A DNA stretch of 64,000 bases from Marivita sp. S6314 (GTDB lineage: Bacteria; Pseudomonadota; Alphaproteobacteria; Rhodobacterales; Rhodobacteraceae): assembly GCF_023015985.1 (NCBI RefSeq), contig NZ_JALKAO010000008.1, forward strand, positions 21,930-85,929, read 5' to 3'. Position 1 is the first letter of the stretch. Each line of letters begins with the position of its first letter. Positions 62,436 through 64,000 of the stretch are shown here, piece after piece. The position numbers and the translations under genes were made by a program. A model generated the notes under the pieces. The model had not been told where the DNA came from. It made no database searches and saw only the letters and a program-made list of their open reading frames with translations.

Positions 62436-62867
62436 ATCTTTGCCCAAGCGCACCCACCCGCACCTGAGTCGCCTGTCAAGTGCAACTCAGGTGCAGGACC
62501 GCCGCATGGAACGGGCCGATCTGCCGCAAATAATGTGAACGCACCTTGGGTTTATGAAAACCGCATTCACGATATGAAAAATTCAAGCTTCTGATATCGT
62601 GTAATTTTTTCACCCTCGCCTGCCAATTAGGGGGCAGATGCGAAAATCTGTTGACAGGTGTCAAAGCACAGTAAAGTGCAACCGAACCCAACGGGAACGA
62701 CCGGAACACGCCGCCCCGTTTCGCCTGCAGGGTCCAACAGACATATCCGACGCCACGCGTCCGGCCCGCTGCGTGCCAACCAAACGCACAGGCCGTGCGG
62801 CGGCGACCCGGAGTTTTTAATCGTCACGGGCGTTGCGGCCCGTCAAACGTTGAAGAGGACAGAACAG
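62436..62867. other. 432-nt gap with inverted repeats between allE and the dehydratase gene
   Basis: Three features stand out. GCACCTGAGT (62460-62469) pairs with ACTCAGGTGC (62485-62494). CACGATAT (62568-62575) pairs with ATATCGTG (62594-62601), followed by TAATTTTTT, which looks like a weak terminator. The AT-rich stretch 62521-62640 is the likely promoter region of the downstream dehydratase. I see no convincing gene here. Confidence 0.45.
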
Positions 62868-63836
62868 ATGGATCTTCCCACATATCAGGACATGCTGGAC
62901 GCGCATGAACGCATCAAGCCCCACATCAACCGTACGCCGGTTCTGCAATCTGCGTATCTGAATGAACTGGCAGGTGCCGAGCTGTTCTTCAAATGCGAGA
63001 ACTTTCAGGAACCGGGTGCCTTCAAGGTGCGTGGGGCCACCAATGCGGTGTTTGGTCTGAGCGAAGAACAAGCCGCCAAAGGTGTGGCGACGCATTCTTC
63101 CGGCAACCACGCGTCCTGCCTGAGCTATGCCGCGATGCGCCGGGGCATTCCCTGCAACGTGGTCATGCCGCACACCGCCCCGCAGGCCAAGAAAGACACG
63201 GTGCGGCGATACGGTGGCAAGATCACCGAATGCGAACCCTCCACCACCTCGCGCGAGGCGACCTTTGCCAAGGTGCAGGAAGAAACCGGCGGGGATTTCG
63301 TGCACCCTTACAATGACCCGCGCGTGATCGCCGGTCAGGGCACCTGCTCCAAGGAATTCGTTGAACAGATGGAAGAGATCGGCGGCGAGGCGCTCGACAT
63401 GATGGTCGCGCCAATCGGCGGCGGCGGCATGATTTCGGGCACCTGTCTGACCCTGTCCACGCTGGCCCCCGAGATCAAGATCATTGCGGCCGAACCCGAA
63501 CAGGCCGACGACGCCTATCGCAGCTTCAAGGCGGGGCATATCATTGCGGACGACGCGCCAGAAACCATCGCCGATGGCCTCAAGGTACCACTCAAGGACC
63601 GCACCTGGCATTTCGTGTCAAACCACGTGTCCGACATCATGACGGCGTCCGAGGAAGAAATCATCGACGCGATGAAGATCACGTGGAAATACCTGCGGAT
63701 CGTGATGGAACCCTCCTGCGCGGTGCCTTTGGCGGTGATCCTCAAGAACAAGGACGCCTTTGCCGGCAAACGGGTCGGCGTCATCGTCACCGGCGGCAAT
63801 GTGGACCTCGACAAACTGCCGTGGATGGCCCGCTAG
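62868..63836 (+). CDS. PLP-dependent serine/threonine dehydratase-fold enzyme
   Basis: 322 residues, fold type II (tryptophan synthase beta family). The PLP lysine is K53 in GAFKVRGA; the phosphate-binding SSGNHASC and the glycine loop IGGGGMISG are in place. No ACT regulatory domain is present. Family relatives include catabolic threonine dehydratase, serine racemase and 3-hydroxyaspartate dehydratase; the last would fit glyoxylate use downstream of ureide breakdown, but this is only a guess. The ATG at 62868 follows GAAGAGGACAGAACAG. Confidence 0.85.
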   Translation: MDLPTYQDMLDAHERIKPHINRTPVLQSAYLNELAGAELFFKCENFQEPGAFKVRGATNAVFGLSEEQAAKGVATHSSGNHASCLSYAAMRRGIPCNVVMPHTAPQAKKDTVRRYGGKITECEPSTTSREATFAKVQEETGGDFVHPYNDPRVIAGQGTCSKEFVEQMEEIGGEALDMMVAPIGGGGMISGTCLTLSTLAPEIKIIAAEPEQADDAYRSFKAGHIIADDAPETIADGLKVPLKDRTWHFVSNHVSDIMTASEEEIIDAMKITWKYLRIVMEPSCAVPLAVILKNKDAFAGKRVGVIVTGGNVDLDKLPWMAR

Positions 63837-63931
63837 GAACATCCGGCAACCGGACCTGCGGTGATGCAGCGGGTCCGAAATTCACCCCATCTTTGTTTCT
63901 GGGGTTTTGTGAAGGCAAACGGAGAGACGCG

Positions 63932-64000
63932 ATGAAAGATCTGAGTTATTTCGAGGACTATGAGGTTGGCTTTGACATTCCGGCGAAGCCCGGGATGGAT
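63932..64000 (+). CDS. Start of a MaoC-like dehydratase gene (partial)
   Basis: Only 23 codons are in the window. MKDLSYFEDYEVGFDIPAK resembles the N-terminus of MaoC/FAS-hydratase-type hotdog-fold enzymes, which typically begin with an FEDFEVGD block. GGAGAGACGCG upstream is a good ribosome-binding site. The call rests on a short segment, and the gene runs off the right edge. Confidence 0.55.
   Translation, partial: MKDLSYFEDYEVGFDIPAKPGMD

Overview
This is GC-rich DNA with densely packed genes from an alphaproteobacterium. It most likely belongs to the Roseobacter group of the Rhodobacteraceae (Rhodobacterales). The basis is gene content and order: a fused DctQM TRAP transporter, GcvT-family demethylating dehydrogenases with a betaine-type methyltransferase, the fliP-fliN-fliH-fliF / fliL-motE flagellar layout with a CtrA-like box, plant-type glutamate-cysteine ligase, and several LysE-type exporters. 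This is inference from families, not from a marker gene. I recognised no rRNA, tRNA, CRISPR array, transposase, integrase or phage gene. The window looks like ordinary chromosome, cut inside aceF at the left edge and inside a MaoC-like gene at the right edge.

Layout. (1) 1-9.5 kb: a pyruvate/lactate block on the minus strand: TRAP binding protein, fused TRAP permease, D-lactate dehydrogenase, then homodimeric-type pyruvate dehydrogenase aceE-aceF, with a divergent FadR-type GntR regulator. (2) 9.5-24.3 kb: mixed housekeeping and accessory genes: a NYN-domain nuclease-like protein with a possible LOTUS-like tail, xth, LysR, a His-rich DUF4399 protein, a PfpI-type protein, fadH, an HI0933-type flavoprotein with an MscS channel, HNH protein, Fe-alcohol dehydrogenase, VOC protein, OmpA protein, ubiA and rsmE. 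(3) 24.3-30.8 kb: glutathione synthesis and breakdown (gshA, ggt), a STAS/anti-sigma kinase pair, thiolase and free-methionine sulfoxide reductase. (4) 30.9-39 kb: a plus-strand methylamine/one-carbon operon: XRE-cupin regulator, LysE, GFA, LysE, GcvT-family dehydrogenase, homocysteine methyltransferase and a second GcvT-family dehydrogenase. (5) 39-48.8 kb: RluA-type pseudouridine synthase, 1-Cys peroxiredoxin, a four-gene minus operon (CinA-like, GNAT, AhpD-like, OmpA), sfsA, map, an unknown possible cysteine-peptidase-like gene, hisC-tyrC and an extensin-like protein. (6) 48.8-53.6 kb: divergent flagellar operons. (7) 53.6-64 kb: cytosine-deaminase-like enzyme, a polyamine-type ABC importer, LysR, a BtpA/SgcQ-like TIM barrel overlapping a phosphoribosyltransferase, ureidoglycine aminohydrolase, a serine/threonine-dehydratase-fold enzyme and the start of a MaoC-like gene.

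How the genes work together. Region 1 reads as uptake of a small carboxylate (lactate or pyruvate is the best guess), oxidation to pyruvate and entry into acetyl-CoA. Region 4 reads as stepwise removal of methyl groups from betaine-like compounds, with homocysteine and folate as acceptors and a GFA protein that may handle formaldehyde. Region 7 reads as import and processing of a nucleobase-like ring compound, followed by a purine-ureide step. Its exact substrate is unknown, and it is the best candidate here for an undescribed system.

The most distinctive non-coding signal is a short double-palindrome element seen at 10266-10310 and 24290-24334. Both copies have GTCGAC centres exactly 22 bp apart and share an identical 16-bp core. 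Related double hairpins lie at 18593-18631 and 30838-30899.
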